Shown here: positions 7,997 through 17,300 of the stretch, piece after piece | Layout: the number at the start of each line of letters is the position of its first letter | Numbering within the stretch: position 1 is the first letter of the stretch | Assembly (NCBI GenBank): GCA_963824225.1 | Contig: CAWGOF010000002.1 | Span: forward strand, 1-64,000 | Length of the DNA stretch: 64,000 nt | Source: CAWGOF01 sp963824225 | Lineage (GTDB): Bacteria > Acidobacteriota > Polarisedimenticolia > Polarisedimenticolales > Polarisedimenticolaceae | Direction of reading: 5' to 3' | Program-made: the position numbers and the translations under genes | The notes under the pieces: generated by a model | Told to the model about the DNA's origin: nothing | Seen by the model: the letters and a program-made list of their open reading frames with translations, nothing else | The model's database searches: none

Positions 7997-9670
7997 ATGG
8001 TTAGGTCCGTTCGTCGTCGAGGTACGCGCGCCGTTCCATGGCTCGTGGCGAGCGTGCTCGTCAGCCTCGACGTGTCCGCTGCCCCGTTCCCGGAGCCGCG
8101 ACCTGGCTCGCGGAGCGACGCGGTCGCGCTGCTATGTCCCGGGGGCTCGACTGCGGGGCCATGCGTGCGGACTCGCGTCATCGAGCTGACGACCGATGCG
8201 CGCGTCGGACCGATCGGCATCCGGCGCGGCGCGGCGCTCCTCGCTCGCGGGACCGTGCTCGTGGACGAGCAGGTCTTTCCGGGCCCCGACGATCTGCGGG
8301 TCCGCTACACGACCGCGGCGGGCAGCGTCGATCGCACGGACCCGACCGACGGCTCGGGCAACGGCGTGCCGGACATCGTCGAGGGCGTCGCCTTGGGTGC
8401 TTGGCAGGCGCGGGGGCTGCTGCTCCGGCAGCTCGAGCTGCCTCGACCGCTCGTGACCGACGTGCTCCTGGCCGAGCTCGGTGATCGGGTCGACGGATAC
8501 GTGATCCCGAACTCGGGCCAGACCTCGTCGATCGTTCTCGATGCGACACCGACTGACGGTGCCGAAGGCGCGCGTCGCGCCGCGATCCGGCTGTACGCGT
8601 ACGCCGTCGCGCGGAGCAGCAGCCCGACGTTCCCCGCGCGGTGGGCCGAGGCGGTAGCCGCGTGGACGCTGCTCTCGATCGACGGAACACCGGACTTGGA
8701 ATCGACGACCGCCATGTCCCAGCGCTCGAGATCGCTGCACCTCGGCCTCGATGCGGTAAATGCAACCGCCGGTCCGGGAAACGCCCTGTGGCTCGCGTTC
8801 GTCGAAGACGCCTACGGGCTCGCCGCCGTGCGCGCCACGATCCAGGATCTCGGACGGTTGCCTCCCGCCTCGGCGCTCGACTCCGCGCTGCGCCGATCCG
8901 CCATGGACGATCTGCGCGCCGCGTTTCGCGAGTTCCACCTGTGGTCGATCCTCGTCGGCAACCGCGCGGACTCCCGGCATTTCCCGTTTGCCGGACGACT
9001 CGATCCGCCGGCGTTCGCCACGACGGTGCAAGGGCTCCCGGCGCTCGCGATCCGCGAGTCCTCCGCCGTGGCACCGCTCGGAGCCTCGCACGTGCTCCTG
9101 ATGCCCGAGGAATCGCGCGGCGGATTGCACGTGCGGTTCGAGGGTGAATTCCTCGCGACGTGGGAGGTGGACCTCCTGCTCGTGGCGGACCGGGGAACGC
9201 TGCGGCGCGTCCCGTTGAGCGTCGGCCCCGACGGGCTCGGCGAGGTCACGGTACCGCTCCCGGGAATCCACGAGGCCCTGCTCCTCGTGCGCAACCTGGA
9301 CAGTGCCGACGGCGCGGCCCACCGGTACTCCTTGACCGCGTTCCACGAGCCGCGCTTTCCGTTCGACCTCGCGTCGCTCGACGCCGCGGCGACCGACGCG
9401 GATGGCGTGCTCGTGACCTGGGAGACGTCGAGCGAGCAGTCGCTGGTCGGATTCAACGTCGTCCGTGCCGACGTCGACTCGGGTTTCGAGGTCGTCATCA
9501 ACCCGGTGTGGATCCCCGCGATGGGCGATCGCGGCGCGCCCGCGGCGTACCGGTTTCTCGATCGCACCGCGGATCCCACGCGGACCTACGCGTATCGGAT
9601 CGAAGGGATCACGAACGAAGGGATCGCCGCGGCATCCCGCTCGGTCCTCGGTCCTCGACCGGCACGCTGA
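7997..9670 (+). CDS. Secreted MXAN_6640-type metalloprotease homologue lacking HExxH
   Basis: 557 residues with a signal peptide (AVPWLVASVLVSLDVSA). The region DLRVRYTTAAGSVDRTDPTD, then GNGVPDIVEGVALGAWQA and LLAELGDRVDGYVIP resembles the N-terminal part of the MXAN_6640 family of putative metalloproteases. WAEAVAAWTLLSI aligns by eye with the WxEGxAxW segment of that family, but the expected HExxH just before it reads RLYAYAV, so catalysis is probably lost. The C-terminus (VTWETSSEQSLVGFNVVRAD, then RTYAYRIEGI) is a fibronectin-III-like domain common in surface proteins. ATG 7997 follows CCGGAGTCGGA. It lies alone between the PP2C operon and argS. Family assignment is from memory and moderate. 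Confidence 0.6.
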   Translation: MVRSVRRRGTRAVPWLVASVLVSLDVSAAPFPEPRPGSRSDAVALLCPGGSTAGPCVRTRVIELTTDARVGPIGIRRGAALLARGTVLVDEQVFPGPDDLRVRYTTAAGSVDRTDPTDGSGNGVPDIVEGVALGAWQARGLLLRQLELPRPLVTDVLLAELGDRVDGYVIPNSGQTSSIVLDATPTDGAEGARRAAIRLYAYAVARSSSPTFPARWAEAVAAWTLLSIDGTPDLESTTAMSQRSRSLHLGLDAVNATAGPGNALWLAFVEDAYGLAAVRATIQDLGRLPPASALDSALRRSAMDDLRAAFREFHLWSILVGNRADSRHFPFAGRLDPPAFATTVQGLPALAIRESSAVAPLGASHVLLMPEESRGGLHVRFEGEFLATWEVDLLLVADRGTLRRVPLSVGPDGLGEVTVPLPGIHEALLLVRNLDSADGAAHRYSLTAFHEPRFPFDLASLDAAATDADGVLVTWETSSEQSLVGFNVVRADVDSGFEVVINPVWIPAMGDRGAPAAYRFLDRTADPTRTYAYRIEGITNEGIAAASRSVLGPRPAR

Positions 9671-9751
9671 CGCCGTTCGGGCGCTGGGCTATAGTGCGCC
9701 CGCCGCGCAGCGTGCGCCGCCCGGGGCGCCTCGCGTCGAGGAGCCCAACCC

Positions 9752-11749
9752 GTGGATCCGGCACGCGCAGAGTCGGAGTTTCGCGACGCGATCCGTGACG
9801 CAGCTCGGGCCGCCTTCGGCGCCGAGGTCGCGGACGTGCCGGTGGCCTATCCCCCGTCGCCGGAGCTCGGAGATCTCGCGACCGCCGTGTGCTTCGATCT
9901 CGCGCGATCGCTGAGGCGGCCTCCGCGCGAGATCGCGCAGCGACTCGTCCTTGGCTTCGCCCCGCGGGGCGCGATCGATCGCCTGGAGGTCGCGGGCGCG
10001 GGCTACGTCAACGCGTTCTTCGACCGTACGGCGGTCGTGCGTGCGTACGTCGCCCGGAAGGCCGCGCGGCGCCACGCGCCCTCGAGCGACGAGAAGATCA
10101 TCGTCGAGCACACGAACATCAATCCGAACAAGGCCGCGCACATCGGGCACCTGCGCAATGCGGTCCTCGGCGACACGCTCGTGCGCTGCCTGCGCCGGCT
10201 CGGCCGAACCGTCGAGATTCAGAACTACATCGACGACACGGGTGTGCAGGTCGCCGATCTGGTCGTCGGGTTCCAGAGCTTGCGCCGCGAGGGTCTGCCG
10301 GAGGTTCGCGAGCGCTACGCCGATGCGCGGCTGCGGGAGCGTGGCCAGCGCTTCGACTACCTGGCGTGGGACCTGTACGCCGAGGTCACCCGCTTCTACG
10401 AGGAGGACCGCGAGCGGCTGGCACTGCGCGAGGCGGTGCTCCTGGCGATGGAGCACGGGGACAACGACACAGCGCGACTCGCGGCCCAGGTCGCGCAGCG
10501 CATGGTCGGCCATCACCTGGCGACGATGGACCGGATCGGCGTGCGCTACGACCTGTTGCCGCGCGAGAGCGACATCCTGCGCCTGCGATTCTGGGACGAC
10601 GCGTTCGAGCGCCTGCGCGCAGCGAATGCGATCCGGCGCGTCGAGGACGGGCGCAACGCCGGATGCTGGGTCATGGACCTCCCCGGCGTGGACGAGGGCG
10701 CGGGAGAGGACCAGAAGGTCATCGTGCGCTCGAACGGCACGGTGACCTACGTCGGCAAGGACATCGCGTACCAGATGTGGAAGTTCGGCCTGCTGGGCCG
10801 CGACTTCTCGTACCGCCCGTTCGCCCCGGCCCCGGTCGGGCCGGACTACGACGTGTGGAGCACCTGCGCGGTGGACGGGGTGGCCGGCGCGCCGGCCTTC
10901 GGCCACGCGAGCACCGTCTACAACGTCATCGACACGCGGCAGTCCTACCTGCAGCGCGTCGTGGCGCAGGGTCTGCGTGCGCTCGGCTTCGACGACCAGG
11001 CCGATCGCTCGGTCCACTTCGCCTACGAGATGGTGGCGCTGACGCCGGGCGCCGTGCGCGAGCTGCTTCCCGAGCATCCGCTGGGCGCCGAGGATCTGGC
11101 GCGACCGTACCTCGAGATGGCCGGTCGTCGCGGGCTCGGCGTTCGGGCCGACGACCTGCTCGATCGTCTGATCGAGAAGGCCGCGGTCGAGATCCGGACA
11201 CGACACCCGGAGCTCGACGTGCAAGCGGTGCAGGACCTCGCCCGTCCGATCGCGGTCGGCGCGCTGCGGTACTACATGCTGCGCTTCTCGCGCAATCGGG
11301 TCGTGGCGTTCGACCTCGATGCCGCGCTGGCGTTCGACGGCGAGACGGGTCCGTACCTCCAGTACTCGGTGGTTCGCGCGCGAAACATCCTGGCCAAGGT
11401 CGCTGAGCGCCACGGCAGCGAGGCCACAGCCCGGGACGCGCTGGCGCGCGGCGTCGATCTGGCGGCGCTCGATGCCGACACGGTGGCCGAGCACTGGGGT
11501 CTCGTGCTGTCCCTCGTGCGGGTCGACGCGGCGATGGCGCAGGCCGTTCTGACGCTCGAGCTGTCGACACTGGCCAAGCACGCGTATGCGCTGGCCCAGG
11601 CGTTCAACTCCTTCTACCATCGCCATCCGGTCGCGCAGGAGCCGCGGGACGCCGTTCGCGTGACTCGAACCGCGATCGTCCAAGCGTTCCACGACGGGAT
11701 GCGCGACCTGCTCGACACGCTGGGCGTGCCGGTCCCCGAGCGCATGTGA
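9752..11749 (+). CDS. argS: Arginyl-tRNA synthetase
   Basis: 665 residues, class I synthetase charging tRNA-Arg. Domains in order: N-terminal Arg_tRNA_synt_N (ELGDLATAVCFDLARSLRRP, GYVNAFF), catalytic domain with the HIGH motif as NPNKAAHIGHLRNAVLGD near residue 130, the ArgRS signature GRTVEIQNYIDDTG, and a DALR anticodon-binding domain at the end (LSTLAKHAYALAQAFNSFYH). The KMSKS loop reads EMAGRRGLGVRADDLLDR, a variant that occurs in some ArgRS and is not a sign of inactivity. The start is GTG at 9752. The S55 peptidase gene follows 49 bases later. Confidence 0.95.
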   Translation: MDPARAESEFRDAIRDAARAAFGAEVADVPVAYPPSPELGDLATAVCFDLARSLRRPPREIAQRLVLGFAPRGAIDRLEVAGAGYVNAFFDRTAVVRAYVARKAARRHAPSSDEKIIVEHTNINPNKAAHIGHLRNAVLGDTLVRCLRRLGRTVEIQNYIDDTGVQVADLVVGFQSLRREGLPEVRERYADARLRERGQRFDYLAWDLYAEVTRFYEEDRERLALREAVLLAMEHGDNDTARLAAQVAQRMVGHHLATMDRIGVRYDLLPRESDILRLRFWDDAFERLRAANAIRRVEDGRNAGCWVMDLPGVDEGAGEDQKVIVRSNGTVTYVGKDIAYQMWKFGLLGRDFSYRPFAPAPVGPDYDVWSTCAVDGVAGAPAFGHASTVYNVIDTRQSYLQRVVAQGLRALGFDDQADRSVHFAYEMVALTPGAVRELLPEHPLGAEDLARPYLEMAGRRGLGVRADDLLDRLIEKAAVEIRTRHPELDVQAVQDLARPIAVGALRYYMLRFSRNRVVAFDLDAALAFDGETGPYLQYSVVRARNILAKVAERHGSEATARDALARGVDLAALDADTVAEHWGLVLSLVRVDAAMAQAVLTLELSTLAKHAYALAQAFNSFYHRHPVAQEPRDAVRVTRTAIVQAFHDGMRDLLDTLGVPVPERM

Positions 11750-11798
11750 CGGGAGCCGGGCGCCGATCCTCGGCGTGGTATTCTCCCGGTTCGCGCCG

Positions 11799-13592
11799 AT
11801 GAACACTGCGCTACGCATCCTCGTCCCGTTGTGTCTGGCGACGATCCTCTGCGGATCGTTGCGCGCAGAAGTCGAGACCCTGCCGTTCGAGAGGATCGAG
11901 CCCGGCATGCGCGGCGTCGGTCGCACGGTGTTCCGCGGGACGACGATCAGCGAGTTCGAGGTCGAAATCCTCGGAACGCTGCCGAACATCGGACCGGATC
12001 AGAACCTGATCCTCGCGCGACTGAACGGAGGACCGCTGGCCGATACGGGCGTGCTCGCCGGCATGAGCGGGAGCCCCGTGTTCGTCGACGGCAAGCTGAT
12101 CGGCGCCGTGGCCTACAGCTGGGGGTTCTCGAAGGAGGCGATCGCGGGCATCACGCCGATCCACGAGATGCTGGCGATCGTACACGCGCGGCCGGCGGCG
12201 CGATCGCAGCGAACCGCCTCGCTCGGCCGGTGGGCCGACGCTTTGGATCGGCTGAACTCGGCGCGCTCTCTGGCGACGTTCTTTCGAGACGACCTGGGGA
12301 ACCGGCTCGCTCGGCCGGCCGGCACACTTCGCGCGGCGCTGCCGCTGTCGATCGCCGGCCTGGGTGCCGAGGGGTTCGGCAGGATCGTCCCGCAGCTCAC
12401 CGCAGCGGGCCTCGTGCCGCTCCAGGCCGGAGGATCGACCTCGGATTCGCGGAGCGCCGTCAAGCTCGAGGCGGGCTCGGCGGTCGGAATCCAGCTCGTG
12501 CGCGGCGACATCGAGTTCACCGCCACCGGCACGGTCACGTGGGTCGACGGCGATCAGGTTCTCGCATTCGGCCACCCGCTGTTCGCCCTCGGAGCGGTCG
12601 ATCTACCGCTGACCGGGGCGTCGGTGCAGGCCCTACTGCCCAACGTCCAGCAGTCCTCACGCATGGCGACACCGCTCGCCGAGGTGGGTGCGCTGCGGCA
12701 GGACCGCTCGAGCGGCGTGCTGGGCAGCTTGCGCGTCCGACCGCACATGATACCGGTTCGGCTCGAGCTGGCACATGCCGGAGCGATCGACCGAGTGTAC
12801 TCGTTCGACATCGCCGACGATCCCCTGCTATCTCCGCTCCTGCTCTACGTCTCACTCAGCGGCATCCTGGCCGGCCGCGAGCGAACGATCGGAACGGCGA
12901 CGGTCCGCATCGGGGACGGCTCGGTGATCAAGCTCGGCAGCGGAACCGACGTCGAGCTGGACAACGTGTTCTCCGGATCCGAGGCCACGGATTTCGGGAC
13001 CGGCGTGCCGGCGTACATCCTTTATCTATTGATGAACAATGCCTGGAGCCGGCCGGATATCAACGGCATCAACTTGCGCCTCGATCACGAGATCGAGCCT
13101 CGCACCGCGCAGATCCGTAGGGTGTCGCTCGATCGGTACCGCGCCCGCGCCGGCGATGTCGTCGAGGCGGTCGTCGTCCTGGCACCGTATCGCGGACGGG
13201 ACGTGGTGCTGTCGCACAAGGTACCGATCCCCAAGGAGACTCCTCCCGGTCCGATCCTGCTGAACGTCGCCGGCGCGACCATGGCGAGCCGCGCCGAGAG
13301 TCGACACGAACCGATCATCCCACGCGACCTCGCTCAGCTCGTGCGGATCATCAACCAGCTCCGACGCAACGATCGCGTGTTCATTACCGCGACCCGCGAG
13401 GATCCCGGGGCGCTGCTCGGGGGCTCGCGCCTGCCGAACCTTCCGCCATCCGTGGCCCAGATCCTGTCGAACCCGCGCCAGCGCGGCGACTTCCTGCCGG
13501 TGCCCCAGCGCAGCGTCCTCGAGGAAACGATCCCGACCCAGTTCGCGGTCGAGGGAGCCGCGACGATCGAGCTCGAGGTGGTGGCGCCGTGA
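11799..13592 (+). CDS. SpoIVB-type S55 serine peptidase, exported
   Basis: 597 residues with a signal peptide (ILVPLCLATILCGSLRA) from ATG 11799. The N-terminal third holds the S55 signature: GMSGSPVFVDGKLIGAVAYS with catalytic Ser at about 92 (the Ser before Pro), then AIAGITPIHEML. In Bacillus SpoIVB this family cleaves membrane-anchored sigma-factor machinery, but Acidobacteriota homologues are not sporulation proteins and their substrate is unknown. The remaining 400 residues, with DGDQVLAFGHPLFALGAVDL and beta-rich segments, are typical of longer non-sporulation members. It overlaps the beta-propeller gene by 4 bases (GTGA). Confidence 0.82.
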   Translation: MNTALRILVPLCLATILCGSLRAEVETLPFERIEPGMRGVGRTVFRGTTISEFEVEILGTLPNIGPDQNLILARLNGGPLADTGVLAGMSGSPVFVDGKLIGAVAYSWGFSKEAIAGITPIHEMLAIVHARPAARSQRTASLGRWADALDRLNSARSLATFFRDDLGNRLARPAGTLRAALPLSIAGLGAEGFGRIVPQLTAAGLVPLQAGGSTSDSRSAVKLEAGSAVGIQLVRGDIEFTATGTVTWVDGDQVLAFGHPLFALGAVDLPLTGASVQALLPNVQQSSRMATPLAEVGALRQDRSSGVLGSLRVRPHMIPVRLELAHAGAIDRVYSFDIADDPLLSPLLLYVSLSGILAGRERTIGTATVRIGDGSVIKLGSGTDVELDNVFSGSEATDFGTGVPAYILYLLMNNAWSRPDINGINLRLDHEIEPRTAQIRRVSLDRYRARAGDVVEAVVVLAPYRGRDVVLSHKVPIPKETPPGPILLNVAGATMASRAESRHEPIIPRDLAQLVRIINQLRRNDRVFITATREDPGALLGGSRLPNLPPSVAQILSNPRQRGDFLPVPQRSVLEETIPTQFAVEGAATIELEVVAP

Positions 13593-15694
13593 GGCCGCGG
13601 CGCAGCGCGATCCTCGGTGCCTGGCTCCTCGCCGTGGTCGCGCCGGCGTTCGCACGCACGGCGACCTGGAGCGTCGCCCCGCGCGAGCTGCAGGACGGCA
13701 CGGCGGAGGGCGTTGCGCTGTCCGCGCGTGGCGTGCTGTTCCCGGCCCCCCGACTGGTGCGCCTCGGGGACTCCCGGTTGCCCACCGAGCCGGGCCAGAT
13801 CTGGTCGCTCGCGGCCGACGCCACGGGCTCGCTGTACCTCGGCACGGGTCCCGAGGGGAGCGTGCTGCGGCTCACCGCGAACGGCAAGTCGAGCGTGCAC
13901 TTTCACACGCCGGAACCGCTCGTCACGGCGCTCGCGTTTGCCAAGGACGGAGCGCTTCTCGCGGGAACCGCCCCGGGTGGCCGGATCTATCGGATCACCC
14001 GCGAGGGCGAGGGCACGGTGTGGTGCGAGACGGGCGAGCGCTACGTGTGGGCGCTCGCGACCGCGGCCGACGGGACGGTCTACGCCGGAACGGGCGAGCG
14101 CGGCCTCGTGCTGCGCGTCGGACCCACGGGTGCGGCCGAGACCCTGTTCGATGGCGACGACGCGCACATCGTCTCGCTCCAGATCGCGCCCGGCGGCGCG
14201 ATTCTGTCCGGCGGCGCCGGACGCGGCCTGGCCCATCGGATCGGCGCCACCGGCGACGCGCGCGTGCTGCTGCAAATGGAGCTTCCCGAGATCGTGGGCC
14301 TGGCCAGCGAGACCGACGGCGGCGTCGTGGCGGCCCTGGCCGGCGCGGCCGAGCGGGAGTACCAACCTCCGGCCGTGATGATCCAGCTTCCCGATGGAAC
14401 TCGCGTCGGGCAAACCGACGAGGCCGTGGGATCGCTGGACGACGATGGCGGCCCGGTGCTGCGTGGGTTCATCGAGGGCCTGCCGAGGCCCGGCGTCATG
14501 GCATCCGACGAGCCTCGCGGTACGCTCGTGCGCGTGCGGCCCGACGGGCGGATCGAGACGCTGTGGGAGTCACCCGCGAGCACCCCGTTCTGCGTGCTGC
14601 CCGATGGCGGCGGCCGCACGCTCTTCGGGACCGGAGAGCCGGCCCGTCTGTACCGCGTGGACTCGACCGGCGACGTCGCGCTCCTGGCCACGCTGCCCGA
14701 AGCGCAAATCACCCGGATGATCCGCGCATCGAACTCGGTGTTCGTCGCCACGAGCAACCCCGCCGCGGTGTACCGAATCGATGGTCCGCGCAACGAGCCC
14801 TCGACGTTCGTGTCGCGACCGGTCGACGCGGGAGGACCGGCGCGCTGGGGTGTCCTGCGGTGGACCGTGGACGGCGCCGCCCGCGCCGAGATCGCGACGC
14901 GCACCGGCAACAGCCGCGACCCCGACGATACGTGGAGCGCCTGGGGTGCGCCTCTCGTCGACGGGAACGGGAGCCCGGTGCCGAGCCCCGACGGCCGGTA
15001 CCTACAGTGGCGCGCCCGGTTCCCCGCTACGCAGGACGAAAGCGCGCGCATCCGCGACGTGACGTTGCGCTACGAGCCGTACAACCGCCCGCCCGAGCTC
15101 CGCGGCTTCCGGCTCGACGGCACGGACTGGATCGTGTCGACGAGCGCGACGTTTCGCTGGGAGGCCCTGGACCCGGACGGTGACCCGGTGCGACTCGTGC
15201 TCGAGTACCGTCCCGTCGGGCGCGGCGAATGGTCGCCCGCCGTCTGGGAGCCGCCGACCGCACCGAGCGACGATCGCAGCGGATGGCGCGACGATCGACG
15301 CGTGTGGGATACGTCCAAGATCCCGGAAGGACGGTACGAGGTCCGAGCGATCGCCAATGACGCCGCAGGCAATCCGCCGGACGCCGCGGCTTCCGTTCCG
15401 GCGGGAGCGCCCCACGCCCTGATCGTCGATCGCACCCCTCCGCGCATCGAGTGGCAGGAGAGCGGACCGGATCGTCTGCGGATCTCCGTGCGAGACGAGC
15501 ACTCCGAGGTCCGACGCGTCGAGTGGGTCGTCGCGGGCGAGGTTCGAGCGGCGCTCCGTGCGCAGGACGGCGTGTGCGACTCGGGCGTCGAGGCGTTCGA
15601 GATGCGGCGGGCGAGCGACTCCCCCGCGGCGGTCGTCCGTGCCACCGACGCGGCAGGCAACCGCGCCGAGGCCGGAATCCCGGGAGCGCCGTGA
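13589..15694 (+). CDS. Exported beta-propeller protein
   Basis: 701 residues from GTG 13589 with a signal peptide (AILGAWLLAVVAPAFA). Residues about 50-370 are propeller repeats with the pattern aspartate-Gly-x-Leu/Val-Tyr-x-Gly-Thr-Gly (SLYLGTGPEGSVLRL, TVYAGTGERGLVLRV, LFGTGEPARLYRV). The second half is beta-sandwich material with fibronectin/Ig-like blocks (RPPELRGFRLDGTDW, RYEVRAIANDAAGNPPD). No enzymatic motif is visible. It is tied to the preceding S55 peptidase and the following transporter gene by 4-base overlaps, so it probably works with one of them outside the inner membrane, perhaps as a receptor or scaffold. Confidence 0.75.
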   Translation: MRPRRSAILGAWLLAVVAPAFARTATWSVAPRELQDGTAEGVALSARGVLFPAPRLVRLGDSRLPTEPGQIWSLAADATGSLYLGTGPEGSVLRLTANGKSSVHFHTPEPLVTALAFAKDGALLAGTAPGGRIYRITREGEGTVWCETGERYVWALATAADGTVYAGTGERGLVLRVGPTGAAETLFDGDDAHIVSLQIAPGGAILSGGAGRGLAHRIGATGDARVLLQMELPEIVGLASETDGGVVAALAGAAEREYQPPAVMIQLPDGTRVGQTDEAVGSLDDDGGPVLRGFIEGLPRPGVMASDEPRGTLVRVRPDGRIETLWESPASTPFCVLPDGGGRTLFGTGEPARLYRVDSTGDVALLATLPEAQITRMIRASNSVFVATSNPAAVYRIDGPRNEPSTFVSRPVDAGGPARWGVLRWTVDGAARAEIATRTGNSRDPDDTWSAWGAPLVDGNGSPVPSPDGRYLQWRARFPATQDESARIRDVTLRYEPYNRPPELRGFRLDGTDWIVSTSATFRWEALDPDGDPVRLVLEYRPVGRGEWSPAVWEPPTAPSDDRSGWRDDRRVWDTSKIPEGRYEVRAIANDAAGNPPDAAASVPAGAPHALIVDRTPPRIEWQESGPDRLRISVRDEHSEVRRVEWVVAGEVRAALRAQDGVCDSGVEAFEMRRASDSPAAVVRATDAAGNRAEAGIPGAP

Positions 15695-17292
15695 TCCGTC
15701 GGTGGGTCGTGCTCGCGGCACTCGTGTGCGCGGCATGCAGCGGGACGGGCGACTCGCCGCCCTCCGCAACGTCCCGACCCAGCGTCGTCCACGCGGCGCT
15801 GGCCCAGGATCCGGCGTCGATGTCGCTGATCGGCAAGTGGGATCGAGCGACCGAGATCGTCGCGCTGCAGATCACCGACGGACTGTTCCAGTACGACCCG
15901 GCCCTGCGGCTCGTGCCCCGCGTGGCCGAGTCCGCTCGCTGGTCGGCCGATCGGACCGAGGTCGAGATCCGGCTCCGGGATGGCGTTCGGTGGCACGACG
16001 GCAAGCCCGTGACCGCCGACGACGTCGTGTTCACCGTCGAGAGGGCCCGAGATCCGGCGGTCGAGAACCGCACGTTCGCCGATTTGTTCCGGGATCTCGA
16101 GTCGATCGACGCGCCGGATCCGCGAACGGTACGGGCGCGGTTCCACGCCGCGAGCCCGGGCTCGCTCGAGGCGTTTCTCGTGCCCCTGCTTCCACGACAC
16201 ATTGCCGAAGCGGACCGCGACCTGCTCGCCGGCACGTTCGTCCAGCACCCCGTGGGGTGCGGTCCGTTCCGGTTCGTCGCGTATCGGCCCGGGGAGGCGA
16301 TCGAGCTCGAAGCCAACGACGACTACTGGGACGGCCGTCCTTCGATCGACCGTCTCGTGTTCCGGATCTATCCTGATGCGGCCACGTCGTACCAGGCGCT
16401 GCTGAACGGCGAGCTGGACGTTCTGAGCGTTCCAGCCGCGTTGTGGGAGGAAGCGCGGTCGTCGGCCGACGCTGCGCGATTCACGGCGTTCTCGTTCACG
16501 ACGTTGAGCGTCTGGCCTCTCGTGTGGAACCAGGCGCCGAGCACACCGTACTTCCACGATCCGCGCGTGCGCCAAGCGTTGATCTATGCGCTCGACCGCG
16601 AGTCGTTCGCCCGAACGGTGGCCCGCGGCCTCGCCCGTCCCGGCGTGACGACCTTCCATCCGGATACCGTGTGGGCCGACCCGGATCTGCAACCGCGACC
16701 CTACGACCCGCATCGCGCGGCCGAGCTCCTCGACGAGGCCGGGTGGGTCGACTCGGATGGCGATGGAACTCGCGATCGCGGAGGTATTCCGTTCCGGTTC
16801 ACTCTGTTGCTCCCGGTCGGGTCGATGCAGCTGACGCGGCAGATCGCCGAATGGGAGCAGCAGTCCTGGGCCACGCTCGGCGTTCGAGCCGAGATCCGTC
16901 AGCTCGAGTGGCAGGCGTTCCGGGAGCTGCGCAATTCCGGAAAGTTCGATGCCGCGTCCTACAGCCTGTCGTTCACGCCGGAGCCGGATCAGTTCTGGGG
17001 GCTGTTCCACTCGACGGCGACCGCCGCGTACAACGTGTTCGGGTTCGCGGACGCCGAGGTCGATCGGCTCCTCGAAGCCGGAAGATCGATCGGGGACGAG
17101 GCGGCGCGCCGGGCGGCCTACCGCACGCTGCAGCGGCGGCTCTACGAGCTCGAGGCGGTCTCCTGCACGTTCTATTTCTCGACGCCGGTGCTGCACGATC
17201 GGCGGCTCGAAGGGGTAACGCCGTCCCCTCTCGACTACTGGCGGACGACCCGCGGCCCGCGGGTGTGGCGCTGGGCCGCGCCCGAGCGCTAG
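15691..17292 (+). CDS. ABC transporter peptide-binding lipoprotein (SBP_bac_5)
   Basis: 533 residues from GTG 15691, overlapping the propeller stop. A short signal (WVVLAALVCAAC) ends at Cys16, probably the lipidated residue. The body is a family 5 extracellular solute-binding protein as in DppA/OppA: QITDGLFQYDPAL, VEIRLRDGVRWHDGKPVTAD, VGCGPFRFVAYRPGEAIEL, and VRQALIYALDRESFARTVA are all characteristic. Expected ligands are oligopeptides, though nickel or sugars are known in the family. The two permeases follow; no ATPase gene is here, so DppD/F-type ATPases must be encoded elsewhere. Confidence 0.92.
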   Translation: MIRRWVVLAALVCAACSGTGDSPPSATSRPSVVHAALAQDPASMSLIGKWDRATEIVALQITDGLFQYDPALRLVPRVAESARWSADRTEVEIRLRDGVRWHDGKPVTADDVVFTVERARDPAVENRTFADLFRDLESIDAPDPRTVRARFHAASPGSLEAFLVPLLPRHIAEADRDLLAGTFVQHPVGCGPFRFVAYRPGEAIELEANDDYWDGRPSIDRLVFRIYPDAATSYQALLNGELDVLSVPAALWEEARSSADAARFTAFSFTTLSVWPLVWNQAPSTPYFHDPRVRQALIYALDRESFARTVARGLARPGVTTFHPDTVWADPDLQPRPYDPHRAAELLDEAGWVDSDGDGTRDRGGIPFRFTLLLPVGSMQLTRQIAEWEQQSWATLGVRAEIRQLEWQAFRELRNSGKFDAASYSLSFTPEPDQFWGLFHSTATAAYNVFGFADAEVDRLLEAGRSIGDEAARRAAYRTLQRRLYELEAVSCTFYFSTPVLHDRRLEGVTPSPLDYWRTTRGPRVWRWAAPER

Positions 17293-17300
17293 GCGCAGGC

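Noticed and set aside
9752..11749. Defective ArgRS because KMSKS is not recognisable
   Set aside because: Degenerate KMSKS loops occur in ArgRS, and the local segment GRRGLGVRADDLLD fits the family.
9689..11989. A 766-codon open frame on the minus strand across argS
   Set aside because: It is antisense to a fully conserved ArgRS and has the Arg/His-rich composition expected of GC-rich shadows; no family is recognisable.
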